A stretch of 64,000 nucleotides of DNA, taken from Anaerosalibacter sp. Marseille-P3206. Its GTDB lineage: Bacteria; Bacillota; Clostridia; Tissierellales; Sporanaerobacteraceae. Shown piece after piece: positions 45,512 through 55,159 of this stretch. The notes below the pieces were generated by a model. The model was not told where the DNA came from and searched no databases. It saw nothing but the letters and a program-made list of their open reading frames with translations. Both the position numbers and the translations under genes were made by a program. The stretch's first letter is position 1, and each line of letters begins with the position of its first letter. The DNA lies in the NCBI RefSeq assembly GCF_900155565.1, contig NZ_FUHM01000002.1:1116001-1180000 (forward strand), read 5' to 3'.

Positions 45512-46954
45512 CTATAACATATAATCAAATAAATAAGTAATTATAGATACAAACCTTATAATAATTGGTTTAGTAAAAGGTATCTCTTCCTCTTCTATGA
45601 GAGAATTATCTACATAAGAATAGTCCTCTGCTACCATTAAACTACTCTTCATATCTTTCTGTACTTCTCTTTCTAAGGCCTTTGAAAATTCCTCACTATC
45701 AATTACAACCATAGTTTCAGTGCTAAGATGAGTACTCCTTGAATCAAAGTTAAATGAACCAACAAGGCTAATCCTATCATCAAAAATATACGATTTAGCA
45801 TGTATAGAACCCGGCCCTTGAAACTCATATACATTTACACCTTGGTCAACTATATCCTCCCTATGTCTTATATATCCTGAAAAAGCCATTACATTAGGAG
45901 TTGATCCAAGAGAATTCGTTAAAACATTTATTTTACTAGGTGAAACATTGACCCCTTCTAAACAATCAACCATTTCTTTTGTAGGGATAATGTACGGACT
46001 TTGTATAAAAATTGATTTCTCTGCTGACTTCATCAGGTTTGTAATCTCATAAAAACACCATGGCTCTTTATTTAATCTTTCAATAGGATTGTGTATTAAA
46101 GTTACTTTATTAGTTGGTAAAGACAATTCCATCCAATCAAAATCATTATTGAACATATTAGGTCTAGTAACTCTAAGATTGTTTATATATTTTTTTAAAG
46201 AATTTGCTTTTCCTTGTCCCTTTTCCTTTTTATTTAAAGTTAATCTTTTAGATGGATATTTTGAATACTCATGATTCCATACAAAATTGTAGTATTCACT
46301 TACTTGGCTAATAGCACTACTAGAAATATTTTCATCATCCGTATTGACAATAACAACATCCCTATCATTAGTCTTTTCTCCATCATAGCTATCTGGTGCA
46401 AAATACCTATCTCCTATGTTTCGCCCACCTAACATAGCATACTGTTTGTCCACTATAATAATCTTATCATGGAGTCTATTGTTCCAAGCCCAAGGCTTAA
46501 ATATATTAATTGGTTCATAATATTTAAATTCAATATTAGGATATTCCGTAAGAGCATATTCTATGTCTTTCATTTTAGTTAAGTTTGATATTGAGCCATC
46601 TAAAAGTAATCGAATTTTTACTCCCCTATCTGCAGCTTCTAAAAGACATCCTGTAAAGATATCTGCAGACAAACCCTCATCTATTTTAAAATATGATATA
46701 TCTATAGTTTCATTAGCGTTTTCAATAAAATTAATACGAGCTAATCCTGATTCATACCTGTCTTCTACAAGCGCCACCCTATCCTGACCAACGCTGTCCC
46801 CATAAAATCTATTAACCGGATGCGTATCTAAATATTTGCTATCCTTGTGCTTATAAAAACCAAAAACAATAGCTCCCAATACTAGAGCATACAAGACATA
46901 AATTATAAAAATATAGTTACCTACCTTTGCTATACTTTTAATATTTATACCCAT
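45512..46954 (-). CDS. Phospholipase D family protein, ClsC-like cardiolipin synthase
   Basis: The product is 480 residues. An N-terminal membrane helix (YIFIIYVLYALVLGAIVFGF) is followed by two PLD half-domains. HKD motif 1 is RLHDKIIIVDKQ with GGRNIGDRYF after it, and motif 2 is IHAKSYIFDD with GSFNFDSRS. The GGRNIGDxYF sequence is typical of ClsC (YmdC), which makes cardiolipin from phosphatidylglycerol and another phospholipid. The length agrees (ClsC is about 470). AAAGGGGG precedes the ATG. It is a single gene. Confidence 0.9.
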   Translation of the reverse strand: MGINIKSIAKVGNYIFIIYVLYALVLGAIVFGFYKHKDSKYLDTHPVNRFYGDSVGQDRVALVEDRYESGLARINFIENANETIDISYFKIDEGLSADIFTGCLLEAADRGVKIRLLLDGSISNLTKMKDIEYALTEYPNIEFKYYEPINIFKPWAWNNRLHDKIIIVDKQYAMLGGRNIGDRYFAPDSYDGEKTNDRDVVIVNTDDENISSSAISQVSEYYNFVWNHEYSKYPSKRLTLNKKEKGQGKANSLKKYINNLRVTRPNMFNNDFDWMELSLPTNKVTLIHNPIERLNKEPWCFYEITNLMKSAEKSIFIQSPYIIPTKEMVDCLEGVNVSPSKINVLTNSLGSTPNVMAFSGYIRHREDIVDQGVNVYEFQGPGSIHAKSYIFDDRISLVGSFNFDSRSTHLSTETMVVIDSEEFSKALEREVQKDMKSSLMVAEDYSYVDNSLIEEEEIPFTKPIIIRFVSIITYLFDYML

Positions 46955-47011
46955 ATGTCAAACCCCCTTTAATATATAATACCACATGAGTCATGATTCC
47001 GTGACTCACTT

Positions 47012-47899
47012 CTAAGCCTTCTTTTCTAATATCTCAACAAATTTCTCTGACGCTGGAGATAGTGAAACGCTCTTTAGTGAACAAACTCCTATACTTCTCT
47101 TAGGTATTGGCTCAGTTAACTTAACTTCATATAGGTAACCATACTCTAAATACTCATGGGAAAATTCACTGACAACACAGGATATACCTAGATTGATCTT
47201 TGCAAATTCTAATAATAGTTCATGAGAGCCAAGTTCAATCTCCGGTTCAATTTTTATACCCTTAGATAATATATACTCCTCTACATACTGCCTAGAGTTT
47301 GATTTAGGCTCAAGTAATATAAGTGGAAACTTTGATATTTCTTCAAAAGACAATGTCTTAGAAATAATATCTTTATACTTTTCTCCACATACAAATATAT
47401 CATGAATATCCATTAATTTTTTTGTTTCTATAGATGAATCTTTAATAGGTAAATTACATATAGCAATATCGACTTCTCCTGATTTGAGTAAAGTAATAAG
47501 TTCTAATGTTGTACGATTGATAACTTTTAATTTAATATTAGGATATTGATTGTGGTATTTTTCTAGAAAAGGTAATAGAAAATAGCGAGAAATAGTATCT
47601 CCAACCCCTATTCTCAAATTTCCTACCATTAAATTCTTTGATTCCATGATCTTCTTTTCCCCTACATTGATTAAATTAATAGCAGAGTTTGCATATTCGA
47701 ATAGCATTTGTCCTTCATTTGTAAGAATAACTCCCCTAGGGGTTCGAGTAAATAGTCGCAAACCCAATTCATCTTCAAGTTGCATAATGGCCTGACTAAC
47801 AGCTGGTTGCGTCATATATAAAACTTTTGAAGCCTTTGAAAAACTCTTATGCTTTGCTACTTCACAAAATATTTTATACAAATCTAATCTAATAGACAT
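47012..47899 (-). CDS. LysR-family transcriptional regulator
   Basis: This is a 295-residue LysR regulator. The N-terminal helix-turn-helix (FSKASKVLYMTQPAVSQAIMQLE) is clear, and the C-terminal type 2 periplasmic-binding-like effector domain runs from about 90. It resembles the CysL/YwfK-like group. It is divergent from the F420-ligase-like gene with 119 bases between them, so that gene is the likely target. A 7-bp TGAGTCA/TGACTCA hairpin at 46987-47008 follows its stop. Confidence 0.93.
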   Translation of the reverse strand: MSIRLDLYKIFCEVAKHKSFSKASKVLYMTQPAVSQAIMQLEDELGLRLFTRTPRGVILTNEGQMLFEYANSAINLINVGEKKIMESKNLMVGNLRIGVGDTISRYFLLPFLEKYHNQYPNIKLKVINRTTLELITLLKSGEVDIAICNLPIKDSSIETKKLMDIHDIFVCGEKYKDIISKTLSFEEISKFPLILLEPKSNSRQYVEEYILSKGIKIEPEIELGSHELLLEFAKINLGISCVVSEFSHEYLEYGYLYEVKLTEPIPKRSIGVCSLKSVSLSPASEKFVEILEKKA

Positions 47900-47916
47900 A
47901 TAAGCACCCCTTATAT

Positions 47917-47928
47917 ATAGTATACTAT
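47917..47928. promoter_or_regulatory. Palindrome in LysR/F420-ligase-like intergenic region
   Basis: ATAGTATACTAT is a perfect 12-bp palindrome just before the LysR start. It could be a LysR binding site controlling both divergent genes. Confidence 0.4.
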
Positions 47929-48018
47929 CTATTTATTTTACTTATACCACTAAATATTATATATTACAAGTGAAGGGTTTTGTTCCTTCTAAAATCCGAA
48001 TATAAAGGAGAGATTTTA

Positions 48019-49209
48019 ATGGAAAGAATAGTTGGAACTGTAGTTAGAGGTCTTCGTACTCCAATATTCAAAGAAGGAGACAATATAGTAGATACGGTTG
48101 TAGATACAGTACTCAAAGCTTCAGAAATAGAAGGTTTTTCAATAAATGATCGTGATATTATAACTATTACAGAATCTGTAGTTGCTCGTACTCAAGGAAA
48201 CTATGCAAGCATTGATGCCATAGCAAAAGATATAAATAATAAATTTGGAAATGAAACTATTGGAGTTATATTCCCAATTTTAAGCCGTAACCGTTTTGCA
48301 ATTTGTCTTAGAGGTATTGCTAAGGGCGCTAAAAAGATTGTTTTAATGTTACAATACCCATCTGATGAAGTAGGCAATCATTTAGTAAGTTTAGATGCTC
48401 TTGATGAAAAAGGTATTAATCCTTGGACAGATGTATTGACAGAAAATGAATATCGTGAACTTTTCGGATACAATAAACACACCTTTACTGGGGTTGATTA
48501 TATTGATTATTATAAATCACTCATTGAAGAATATGATACTGAATGTGAAATTATATTCTCAAACAATCCTAAAACAATTCTAGACTATACAAAAAATGTT
48601 CTTGCTTGTGACATTCATACAAGATTTAGAACCAAGAGAATATTAAAAGAAAATGGTGGAGAAAAAATTTATAGCCTTGATGATATACTAACTGCATCTA
48701 TTGATGGTAGTGGATTCAATGAAAACTATGGTCTATTAGGCTCTAATAAAGCAACAGAAGAAAGTGTAAAACTTTTCCCAAGAGACTGCCAACCTATTGT
48801 TGATAGTATTCAAGCAAAGCTAAAAGAAAAGACTGACAAAACTGTAGAGGTTATGGTTTACGGTGATGGTGCTTTCAAAGACCCAGTAGGCAAGATTTGG
48901 GAGCTAGCTGACCCTGTTGTATCCCCTGCATATACTAGTGGACTTGAAGGAACACCAAATGAAATCAAACTAAAATATCTTGCAGACAACAATTTCGCAG
49001 ATTTAAGTGGAGAAGAACTTAAAAAAGCTATCTCTAAATACATTGAAAACAAGGAATCAAACCTAGTTGGCACTATGGAATCACAAGGCACTACCCCTAG
49101 AAGACTTACAGATTTAATTGGTTCACTATCTGATTTGACTTCAGGAAGTGGAGACAAAGGGACACCAGTTATATACATCCAAGGTTATTTCGACAATTAC
49201 ACAAAGTAA
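48019..49209 (+). CDS. F420-0:gamma-glutamyl ligase-like protein (CofE family)
   Basis: This is a 396-residue protein of the CofE/FbiB ligase family in the longer form found in Firmicutes. Recognisable parts are DIITITESVVARTQGNY, ILSRNRFAICLRGIA, DIHTRFRTKRI, VEVMVYGDGAFKDPVG and ELADPVVSPAYTSG. CofE adds glutamate to coenzyme F420 using GTP. Firmicute anaerobes of this kind are not known to make F420, so the substrate here is probably another acceptor. AAAGGAGAG fits ATG 48019 rather than the TTG at 47980. It stands alone behind a divergent LysR gene. Confidence 0.85.
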   Translation: MERIVGTVVRGLRTPIFKEGDNIVDTVVDTVLKASEIEGFSINDRDIITITESVVARTQGNYASIDAIAKDINNKFGNETIGVIFPILSRNRFAICLRGIAKGAKKIVLMLQYPSDEVGNHLVSLDALDEKGINPWTDVLTENEYRELFGYNKHTFTGVDYIDYYKSLIEEYDTECEIIFSNNPKTILDYTKNVLACDIHTRFRTKRILKENGGEKIYSLDDILTASIDGSGFNENYGLLGSNKATEESVKLFPRDCQPIVDSIQAKLKEKTDKTVEVMVYGDGAFKDPVGKIWELADPVVSPAYTSGLEGTPNEIKLKYLADNNFADLSGEELKKAISKYIENKESNLVGTMESQGTTPRRLTDLIGSLSDLTSGSGDKGTPVIYIQGYFDNYTK

Positions 49210-49215
49210 CAGGAC

Positions 49216-49240
49216 AAGGGGACAGGTTCACTGTCCCTTT
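49216..49240 (+). terminator. GGGGACAG-type terminator after the CofE-like gene
   Basis: AAGGGGACAG pairs with CTGTCCCTTT across a 5-base loop and is followed by a T run. It is the best copy of a hairpin seen also at 38865 and, decayed, at 21883. Confidence 0.75.
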
Positions 49241-49318
49241 TTGGTATAAAATAGGAGGCCACAGGTCTCCCCTACTAATATTGTTTTAATAACTTGATCT
49301 AATAGACACTCTACTTTT

Positions 49319-49377
49319 GGCACTAATATTTGTGAATAAGTTAGTAAGTTAGTGCCTGGCACTGATATTAAAGTTCA
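49319..49377. repeat. Short dispersed repeat GGCACTRATATT, two copies
   Basis: GGCACTAATATT (49319-49330) and CCTGGCACTGATATTAAAG (49355-49373) are two variants of one element 36 bases apart. A third lies at 51712-51737 on the other side of topB. The second copy contains the topB stop codon. Confidence 0.5.
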
Positions 49378-51554
49378 AGTTTCTTTAGTGCATCTGCTAA
49401 ATCAGTATTAATTGGTTCATCGTTTAATTTGTTTTGTTGTTTTAAGTACCTGTTTACTTCCTTTTTAGATAGACCACTCTTCTGTTTTTTCTTTCTTTGA
49501 TTAAAAGAAGAAAGTTTCTCTCTATATCCACATTTACATATAAATGTTTGGCCTTCTCCTTCTCCTCGTAATTCTAACTTTTTATGACAATTAGGACATC
49601 TTGCATTTGTCACTTTTGAAACATTTTTTCTATAGCCACATTCTCTATCTTGGCAAATAAGCATCTTGCCCTTTTTTCCCTTTACTTCTAGCATATACTT
49701 TCCACATTCAGGACACTTAACCCTTGATATATTGTCATGCTTAAAGCTTGCATCACTATTCTTTATTTCTTTAGTAATAGTTTTTGAATAATTTCTCATT
49801 TCCCCTATAAACGCATTTTTATTAAGTTTGCCTTTAGCAATTGCTTCTAGCTTTTGCTCCCATTCTGCTGTTAGTGCAGGTGATTTCATATCTTCAGGAA
49901 CCAACTCCAGAAGTTGTTTACCTTTCCCCGTGATAAAGATATCCTTGCCTCTCTTTTCTAATAAAAAGGTGTTAAACAGCTTTTCAATAATATCTGCCCT
50001 TGTAGCTACCGTCCCAATTCCTCCAGTTTCCCCAATTGTCTCAATTAAGTCTTTGCTTTCTCCTACCATATACTTTGCTGGGTTTTCCATAGCTGTTAAA
50101 AGTGTTCCTTCATTAAATGGTGCTGGTGGTTTTGTGTGTCCTTTAGTTTTTACAATAGTAGACACTTTCAAGATATCTCCACTATTTATACTAGGTAAAA
50201 GCTGTTCTGGAACATCTTCATTAGCATCATCATCCTCATAGTTATTAGCATATATTTCTTTCCAACCCTGAGAAATAATCCTTTTCCCCCTAGTAAAAAA
50301 GTTTTCATCTCCAATTTTTGCTTTAATTGTTGTCTGTTCATATTCAAAAGGAGTATATAATACTGCTAAGAAACGCTTAACAACTAAGTCATATATTTTT
50401 CTTTCACCATCATTTAATTCACTTAATGACACTCTCTGTTCTGTTGGTATAATAGCATGATGATCTGTTACCTTGCTATTATCAACAAAGGATTTATTAG
50501 CTTTAATAGGATTTCTTAAAATTTTTGAAACCATTGGTCCATATTCCCCAATCCCACAGGCTTTAAGTCTTTCATCTAATGTTTCTACTATATCTGTTGT
50601 TAAATATCTAGAATCAGTCCTTGGATATGTAAGTATCTTATGAGTTTCATAAAGTCTTTGCATAATGGAAAGGGTCTCTTTTGCTGAAAACCCAAATATT
50701 TTATTAGCATCCCTTTGAAGCTCTGTCAAATCATATAATCTAGGTGAAAAAGTCTTCTTATAGGACTTTTCTACACCTATTATCTTTGCATCATTTCCTT
50801 CAACAGAAGCAAGTATATTGTCACATTTTTTCTCATCAAATATCCTTGTATCTTTATTTTTAGTATCCTTCCATATTAGCTTCAAATTTTTAGTTGTAGC
50901 ATTTATACCATAAAACTCCCTTGGTTTAAAATTTTGAATTTCCTCTTCTCTACTTGCAACCATTGCCAAAGTAGGGGTTTGCACTCTACCACAAGATAGC
51001 TGAGCATTGTACTTACAAGTCAATGCTCGAGTAGCATTTATCCCAACAATCCAGTCTGCTTCAGCACGTGCTACAGCTGAATTATAAAGATTTTCGTACT
51101 CTTTGCCATCTCTTAATTTGTTAAATCCATCTTTTATTGCCTTATCTGTAACAGAAGATATCCAAAGACGTTTAATAGGCTTCTTTACATTTGCCTTTTC
51201 TATAATCCATCTTGCAACAAGCTCTCCCTCTCTACCTGCATCAGTTGCTATTATTATCTGCGATACATCTTTTCTATGCATTTGTGTTTTTACACTGTAA
51301 AACTGTTTACTAGTTTGCCTAATAACAACTAGCTTCATTTGTGATGGAAGCATAGGCAAATCCTCCATCCTCCATTCTTTATATTTTTTATTGTACTCCT
51401 CAGGTTCAGCTAATGTTACTAAATGACCCAAAGCCCAAGTAACAATATATTTATCTCCTTCTAAATAGCCATTGCCTTTTTTGTTACATTTCAATACCCT
51501 AGCTATATCTCTTCCAACAGATGGCTTTTCAGCTAATACTAATGTCTTACTCAT
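49368..51554 (-). CDS. topB: DNA topoisomerase III
   Basis: This is a 728-residue type IA topoisomerase. The TOPRIM domain begins MSKTLVLAEKPSVGRDIA and contains DAGREGE. The active-site Tyr is in ILTYPRTDSRYL. SCGRVQTPTLAMV and TTDIVETL are further core motifs. Two C-terminal zinc ribbons follow (CPECGKYM ... CQDRECGYRK and CPNCHKKL ... CKCGYREK). The full length is typical of Firmicute TopB. It decatenates DNA at replication or recombination intermediates. It is a single gene; the third residue of the stop region lies in a short dispersed repeat. Confidence 0.96.
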   Translation of the reverse strand: MSKTLVLAEKPSVGRDIARVLKCNKKGNGYLEGDKYIVTWALGHLVTLAEPEEYNKKYKEWRMEDLPMLPSQMKLVVIRQTSKQFYSVKTQMHRKDVSQIIIATDAGREGELVARWIIEKANVKKPIKRLWISSVTDKAIKDGFNKLRDGKEYENLYNSAVARAEADWIVGINATRALTCKYNAQLSCGRVQTPTLAMVASREEEIQNFKPREFYGINATTKNLKLIWKDTKNKDTRIFDEKKCDNILASVEGNDAKIIGVEKSYKKTFSPRLYDLTELQRDANKIFGFSAKETLSIMQRLYETHKILTYPRTDSRYLTTDIVETLDERLKACGIGEYGPMVSKILRNPIKANKSFVDNSKVTDHHAIIPTEQRVSLSELNDGERKIYDLVVKRFLAVLYTPFEYEQTTIKAKIGDENFFTRGKRIISQGWKEIYANNYEDDDANEDVPEQLLPSINSGDILKVSTIVKTKGHTKPPAPFNEGTLLTAMENPAKYMVGESKDLIETIGETGGIGTVATRADIIEKLFNTFLLEKRGKDIFITGKGKQLLELVPEDMKSPALTAEWEQKLEAIAKGKLNKNAFIGEMRNYSKTITKEIKNSDASFKHDNISRVKCPECGKYMLEVKGKKGKMLICQDRECGYRKNVSKVTNARCPNCHKKLELRGEGEGQTFICKCGYREKLSSFNQRKKKQKSGLSKKEVNRYLKQQNKLNDEPINTDLADALKKLEL

Positions 51555-51711
51555 GTCTTCATCCTTTCAATTATCTATATTTAAAATCTTTATTATTATA
51601 AGTTCATAAATTACCTTTTAGTATATTTGTTCGTTTCTACTACTGTGAATATTATATCACATTGGGACAGCTCTTAAAATCTATCCTAACACAGATGAGT
51701 TAATACCCGAT

Positions 51712-51737
51712 ACTGATATTAATGTTCACCTGGCACT
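51712..51737. repeat. Short dispersed repeat, third copy
   Basis: ACTGATATTAATGTTCA followed by CCTGGCACT repeats the two halves of the element at 49355-49377 in the other order. This is as expected if the ancestral unit was tandem. It lies just upstream of the tldD-like gene. Confidence 0.5.
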
Positions 51738-51793
51738 TACATTTATGTTATAATTATATTAACAATATTATGAAAATAAAGGGGGAACTCCAA

Positions 51794-53131
51794 ATGTTTA
51801 AATTCCCAAAAGGGCTCTATACAGATGTACGCATAGAGGATTTGTATGAGACAAAAATTATTTATACCATGGGCGAAATTGAGGAATCAAAAATTAGAAG
51901 TTATAAAGCAGCTTTTATAAGAATATTTGATGGTGAGAGATGGTATTATAGTTCTACATCAAATATCGAGAATATTCAAAACGAAATAGAAACTCTAGCT
52001 ACATATGCAAAACCAAATGAAGAAATAAATAATAATCCAATTGTTACAAAGTTCCAGTCAAACAAAGAAAATCTAATTAAATTCAAAGACAATGATGTAA
52101 CTAAAATCGAAATGAGTAAAAAACAAAATTTACTAAAAGAGTATTTCCCATTATTAAAGGCAAATGAATTAATTAAACATTGGAAAACCATATATGTAGA
52201 TAAAAAAATTGATAAAGAATTCTACTCAAGTAAAGGAGCTCATGTTCTTTATGACACACAAATCGTTGGTCTATCCGTAAGAATGAACTTCGTTCATGGA
52301 GAAAAAAGATTTTCTGAAAGCTTCCAAAGAGGTTATGACAGCTTTGAAAAACTAACTAACAATGTTGAAGACTGCAAAGTATATATCAAAAAATGTGAAG
52401 ATTTCCTACTTAACTCTAAAGCTGTCGAGCCTGGAAAATACACAGTTATATTGTCACCATTGGCTGCAGGAGTATTCGCTCATGAAAGCTTTGGACACAA
52501 GAGTGAAGCTGACTTCATGATAGGTGATGAAACTATGAGAAAAGAATGGGCTATAGGTAAAAAAGTAGGTAGTGACATATTGTCTATAGTAGATGATGGC
52601 AATGTTTCCGGCAGTGGCTATGTACCATTTGACGACGAAGGTACTAGAGCAGAAAAAACTTACCTTGTTAAAAATGGAAAACTAAGTGGAAGACTCCATA
52701 GTGGCACTACAGCTTATTATTTAGAAGAAGAATTAACAGGAAATGCAAGAGCAATTAATTTTGAATTTGAACCAATAGTTAGAATGACAACCACATATAT
52801 AGAATCAGGAGATAAGACAAAGGAACAGCTAATCTCCGAAGTGAAAAACGGAATATATATTGAAACTATAAAACATGGCTCAGGAATGTCAACATTCACA
52901 ATTGCCCCATCACTTGCCTATTACATTAGAGATGGAAAAATTGCAGAGCCTGTAAATATTTCAGTAATAACAGGAAATGTAATGGAAACCTTAAATGAAA
53001 TTGACGGTCTTTCTGATAATGTTGAAATACTTAGCTTTATACTAGGCGGATGTGGAAAAATGGAACAATTTCCTCTACCAGTAGGATTTGGCGGACCATA
53101 TGTTAGGGTAAATAATATTAATGTTCAATAG
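51794..53131 (+). CDS. tldD: TldD-family metalloprotease subunit
   Basis: The product is 445 residues from ATG 51794, chosen because GGGGGAA precedes it; an open frame begins at 51722. The TldD zinc motif HESFGHKSEAD (HExxxH) is intact. GSGYVPFDDEGTRA and the C-terminal GGCGKMEQFPLPVGFGGP are family hallmarks. TldD pairs with TldE/PmbA to form a protease that trims unstructured peptides, including modified peptide precursors. The partner gene follows after 12 bases. No peptide precursor is recognisable nearby. Confidence 0.92.
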   Translation: MFKFPKGLYTDVRIEDLYETKIIYTMGEIEESKIRSYKAAFIRIFDGERWYYSSTSNIENIQNEIETLATYAKPNEEINNNPIVTKFQSNKENLIKFKDNDVTKIEMSKKQNLLKEYFPLLKANELIKHWKTIYVDKKIDKEFYSSKGAHVLYDTQIVGLSVRMNFVHGEKRFSESFQRGYDSFEKLTNNVEDCKVYIKKCEDFLLNSKAVEPGKYTVILSPLAAGVFAHESFGHKSEADFMIGDETMRKEWAIGKKVGSDILSIVDDGNVSGSGYVPFDDEGTRAEKTYLVKNGKLSGRLHSGTTAYYLEEELTGNARAINFEFEPIVRMTTTYIESGDKTKEQLISEVKNGIYIETIKHGSGMSTFTIAPSLAYYIRDGKIAEPVNISVITGNVMETLNEIDGLSDNVEILSFILGGCGKMEQFPLPVGFGGPYVRVNNINVQ

Positions 53132-53143
53132 GGGGTGGATTAA

Positions 53144-54376
53144 ATGATAAAGGAAAAATATATAAATAGAATAAAAGAAACATCAATAAATGTAAGTCAA
53201 ACGAGAATTGATTCTATCAGAAATAAGGATATTGAAAAAACAGGACTTAGAGTATATGAAAATGGATGTATAGGATATGCAGGTGCTATAGGAAATTATG
53301 ACGAAGGAGAATTGGAAAATAGAGCAAAAGATTCACTTAAAAACAATATCTCCTACCAATATGAACTAGAAGAAACTCATAAGAAACACGAAGATTTTTC
53401 AACAGAAATAATAAGTGAAGATAAACTGGTAAGTGAAATTGAAGAATTATTGACTTCCATTAGAAATGAACAATCTGATTTTTATTTCTCAAACAAAATA
53501 TATCTAACAGAATCTGAAGTTAAAATTCAAAATGACAAGGGACTTGATCTATACTATAGAGACAGATTATTCTCTTTAGAATTACTTTTTAAGGAAAAAT
53601 CCTCTGTCAATATTATGGATGGATTTGTAGCTTTTCAAGGCAGAAAATATGATCGTAATTTAGCATTAGATATGATAAACGAAGTATGTAATGCCTATAA
53701 AAACAAAGTTGAACTTCCAAAAAAAGAAGTACTACCTGTTGTATTTCCAACAGATGAATCTCTACCTTTGAAAAAATTATTGCAAGATTTAGATGGAAAC
53801 AATTTTGGAAGTGGAAGTTCACTATTAAGTGACAAAAAGAATAAAAAGGTATTTAGCGAAAACTTCACATTATATCAAAATAACAATCCTGTAGATACCT
53901 TTACTCCATTCTTCGATGCTGAAGGGGTTATAAACGAAAATTATAGATACAATCTTATTCAAGACGGAGTAGTATTATCTCCATATACTGACAAGAGAAC
54001 AGCTAAAAAATATAATATTCCACTAACAGGTGCTGCAGTTGGAGAATATGATAGTCTTCCAACATTAGGAGAACCAATATTGACTATTGAAGAATCAGAA
54101 AAAACTGCTAAAGAATTACTAAATGGCGAAATGGGGATTTTTGTACTAATGGCTTCTGGAGGAGACTTTACCCCTGAAGGAAATTTTGGAACTCCTGTAC
54201 AATTAGCATTTTTATTTGATGGAGAAAAACTAATAGGCAGACTCCCTGAATTAAATGTATCTTCAAATGTATTTGATATGTTTGGAGAATCCTTTAGAGG
54301 AGTAAGCAAAGATACAATAAGTCCTCTTTCAAATAGCAAATACTTAATTATGGATATGAAAGTATCAGAAATGTAA
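53144..54376 (+). CDS. pmbA: PmbA/TldE-family subunit
   Basis: This is a 410-residue partner of TldD. It shares the fold but lacks HExxxH, as expected of the non-catalytic TldE/PmbA subunit. Visible features are ENGCIGYAGAIGNYDEGEL, NENYRYNLIQDGVVLSPY and FVLMASGGDFTPEGNFG. GGGGGTGG precedes the ATG. It is cotranscribed with tldD and ends at a 16-bp stem terminator shared with the convergent rluF-like gene. Confidence 0.9.
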   Translation: MIKEKYINRIKETSINVSQTRIDSIRNKDIEKTGLRVYENGCIGYAGAIGNYDEGELENRAKDSLKNNISYQYELEETHKKHEDFSTEIISEDKLVSEIEELLTSIRNEQSDFYFSNKIYLTESEVKIQNDKGLDLYYRDRLFSLELLFKEKSSVNIMDGFVAFQGRKYDRNLALDMINEVCNAYKNKVELPKKEVLPVVFPTDESLPLKKLLQDLDGNNFGSGSSLLSDKKNKKVFSENFTLYQNNNPVDTFTPFFDAEGVINENYRYNLIQDGVVLSPYTDKRTAKKYNIPLTGAAVGEYDSLPTLGEPILTIEESEKTAKELLNGEMGIFVLMASGGDFTPEGNFGTPVQLAFLFDGEKLIGRLPELNVSSNVFDMFGESFRGVSKDTISPLSNSKYLIMDMKVSEM

Positions 54377-54391
54377 TAATAAATAGTGATA

Positions 54392-54428
54392 CAAACTGAG
54401 TCAAGGGCCCGTCCCTTGACTCAGTTTG
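54392..54428. terminator. Bidirectional terminator with 16-bp stem
   Basis: CAAACTGAGTCAAGGG (54392-54407) pairs perfectly with its complement at 54413-54428, which overlaps the stop of the rluF-like gene. A degenerate copy of the sequence occurs near 60735-60765. Confidence 0.85.
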
Positions 54429-55131
54429 ATATCTTGGAATTAATGATTTTCAACTCCTCTTCAGTTAAATATCTCCACTTTCCCAGTGGTAATCCTTTTA
54501 GTGTTATATTCATAATTCGAATTCGTTGCAATTTCACAACCCTATATCCTAGCTTTTGACACATTCTTCGAATTTGACGATTTAATCCTTGAGATAGTAC
54601 GATTTTGAAGGTCTTGTCGTTTATTTTAAATACCTTACATTTTTTTGTTACTGTATACTCGTTTTTAACGGGATTATAGATCTTTACTCCGTTTGACATA
54701 TCGTTTATAAACGAAGGAGTAATTTTCTTATTTACAGTCACAATATATTCCTTATCGTGATTGTTTTCCTCTCTTAAAATCTCATTGACTATATCTCCAT
54801 CATTTGTCAAAAGAATTAACCCTTCTGAATCTTTATCAAGCCTACCAATGGGAAAAATTCGTTCAGGATAATTTACAAAATCAATGATATTTCCTTTGAT
54901 ATGCCTCTCTGTTGTACAGGTAATTCCTGCTGGCTTATTTAAAGCAATATACACATCATTTTTCTTTTGTTTTAAAAGTTTGCCATTTAATTCAACCTTA
55001 TCATTTTTCTCCACATTATATCCTAATGGTGCAATCTCCCCATTAACTCTTACTTTATTTTGTTTGATTAATTCATCTGCTTCTCTCCTAGAGCAAATCC
55101 CTGTTGATGAAATAAATTTATTTAATCTCAT
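54421..55131 (-). CDS. rluF: 23S rRNA pseudouridine synthase, RluF-like
   Basis: The product is about 236 residues from ATG 55131, where AAGGAG spacing is right; an ATG at 55137 abuts the ribosome site. An N-terminal S4 RNA-binding domain ([22 protein letters not shown]) is followed by the RsuA/RluB-type synthase domain, with the catalytic Asp in [27 protein letters not shown] and RTRIMN-like [14 protein letters not shown] point to the RluF subgroup, which modifies U2604 and tRNA-Tyr in E. coli. Confidence 0.92.
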   Translation of the reverse strand: MRLNKFISSTGICSRREADELIKQNKVRVNGEIAPLGYNVEKNDKVELNGKLLKQKKNDVYIALNKPAGITCTTERHIKGNIIDFVNYPERIFPIGRLDKDSEGLILLTNDGDIVNEILREENNHDKEYIVTVNKKITPSFINDMSNGVKIYNPVKNEYTVTKKCKVFKINDKTFKIVLSQGLNRQIRRMCQKLGYRVVKLQRIRIMNITLKGLPLGKWRYLTEEELKIINSKISN

Positions 55132-55159
55132 AAACATCTCCTTACCATGTTCTTATTAT

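Noticed and set aside
46987-47008. TGAGTCA/TGACTCA hairpin after the LysR gene
   Set aside because: The 7-bp stem has no T run, so I did not list it as a terminator, although it may weakly serve as one.
49828-50241. 137-codon plus-strand ORF
   Set aside because: It lies wholly antisense to topB, has no ribosome site and its Ser/Pro/Phe-rich composition is that of an antisense shadow.
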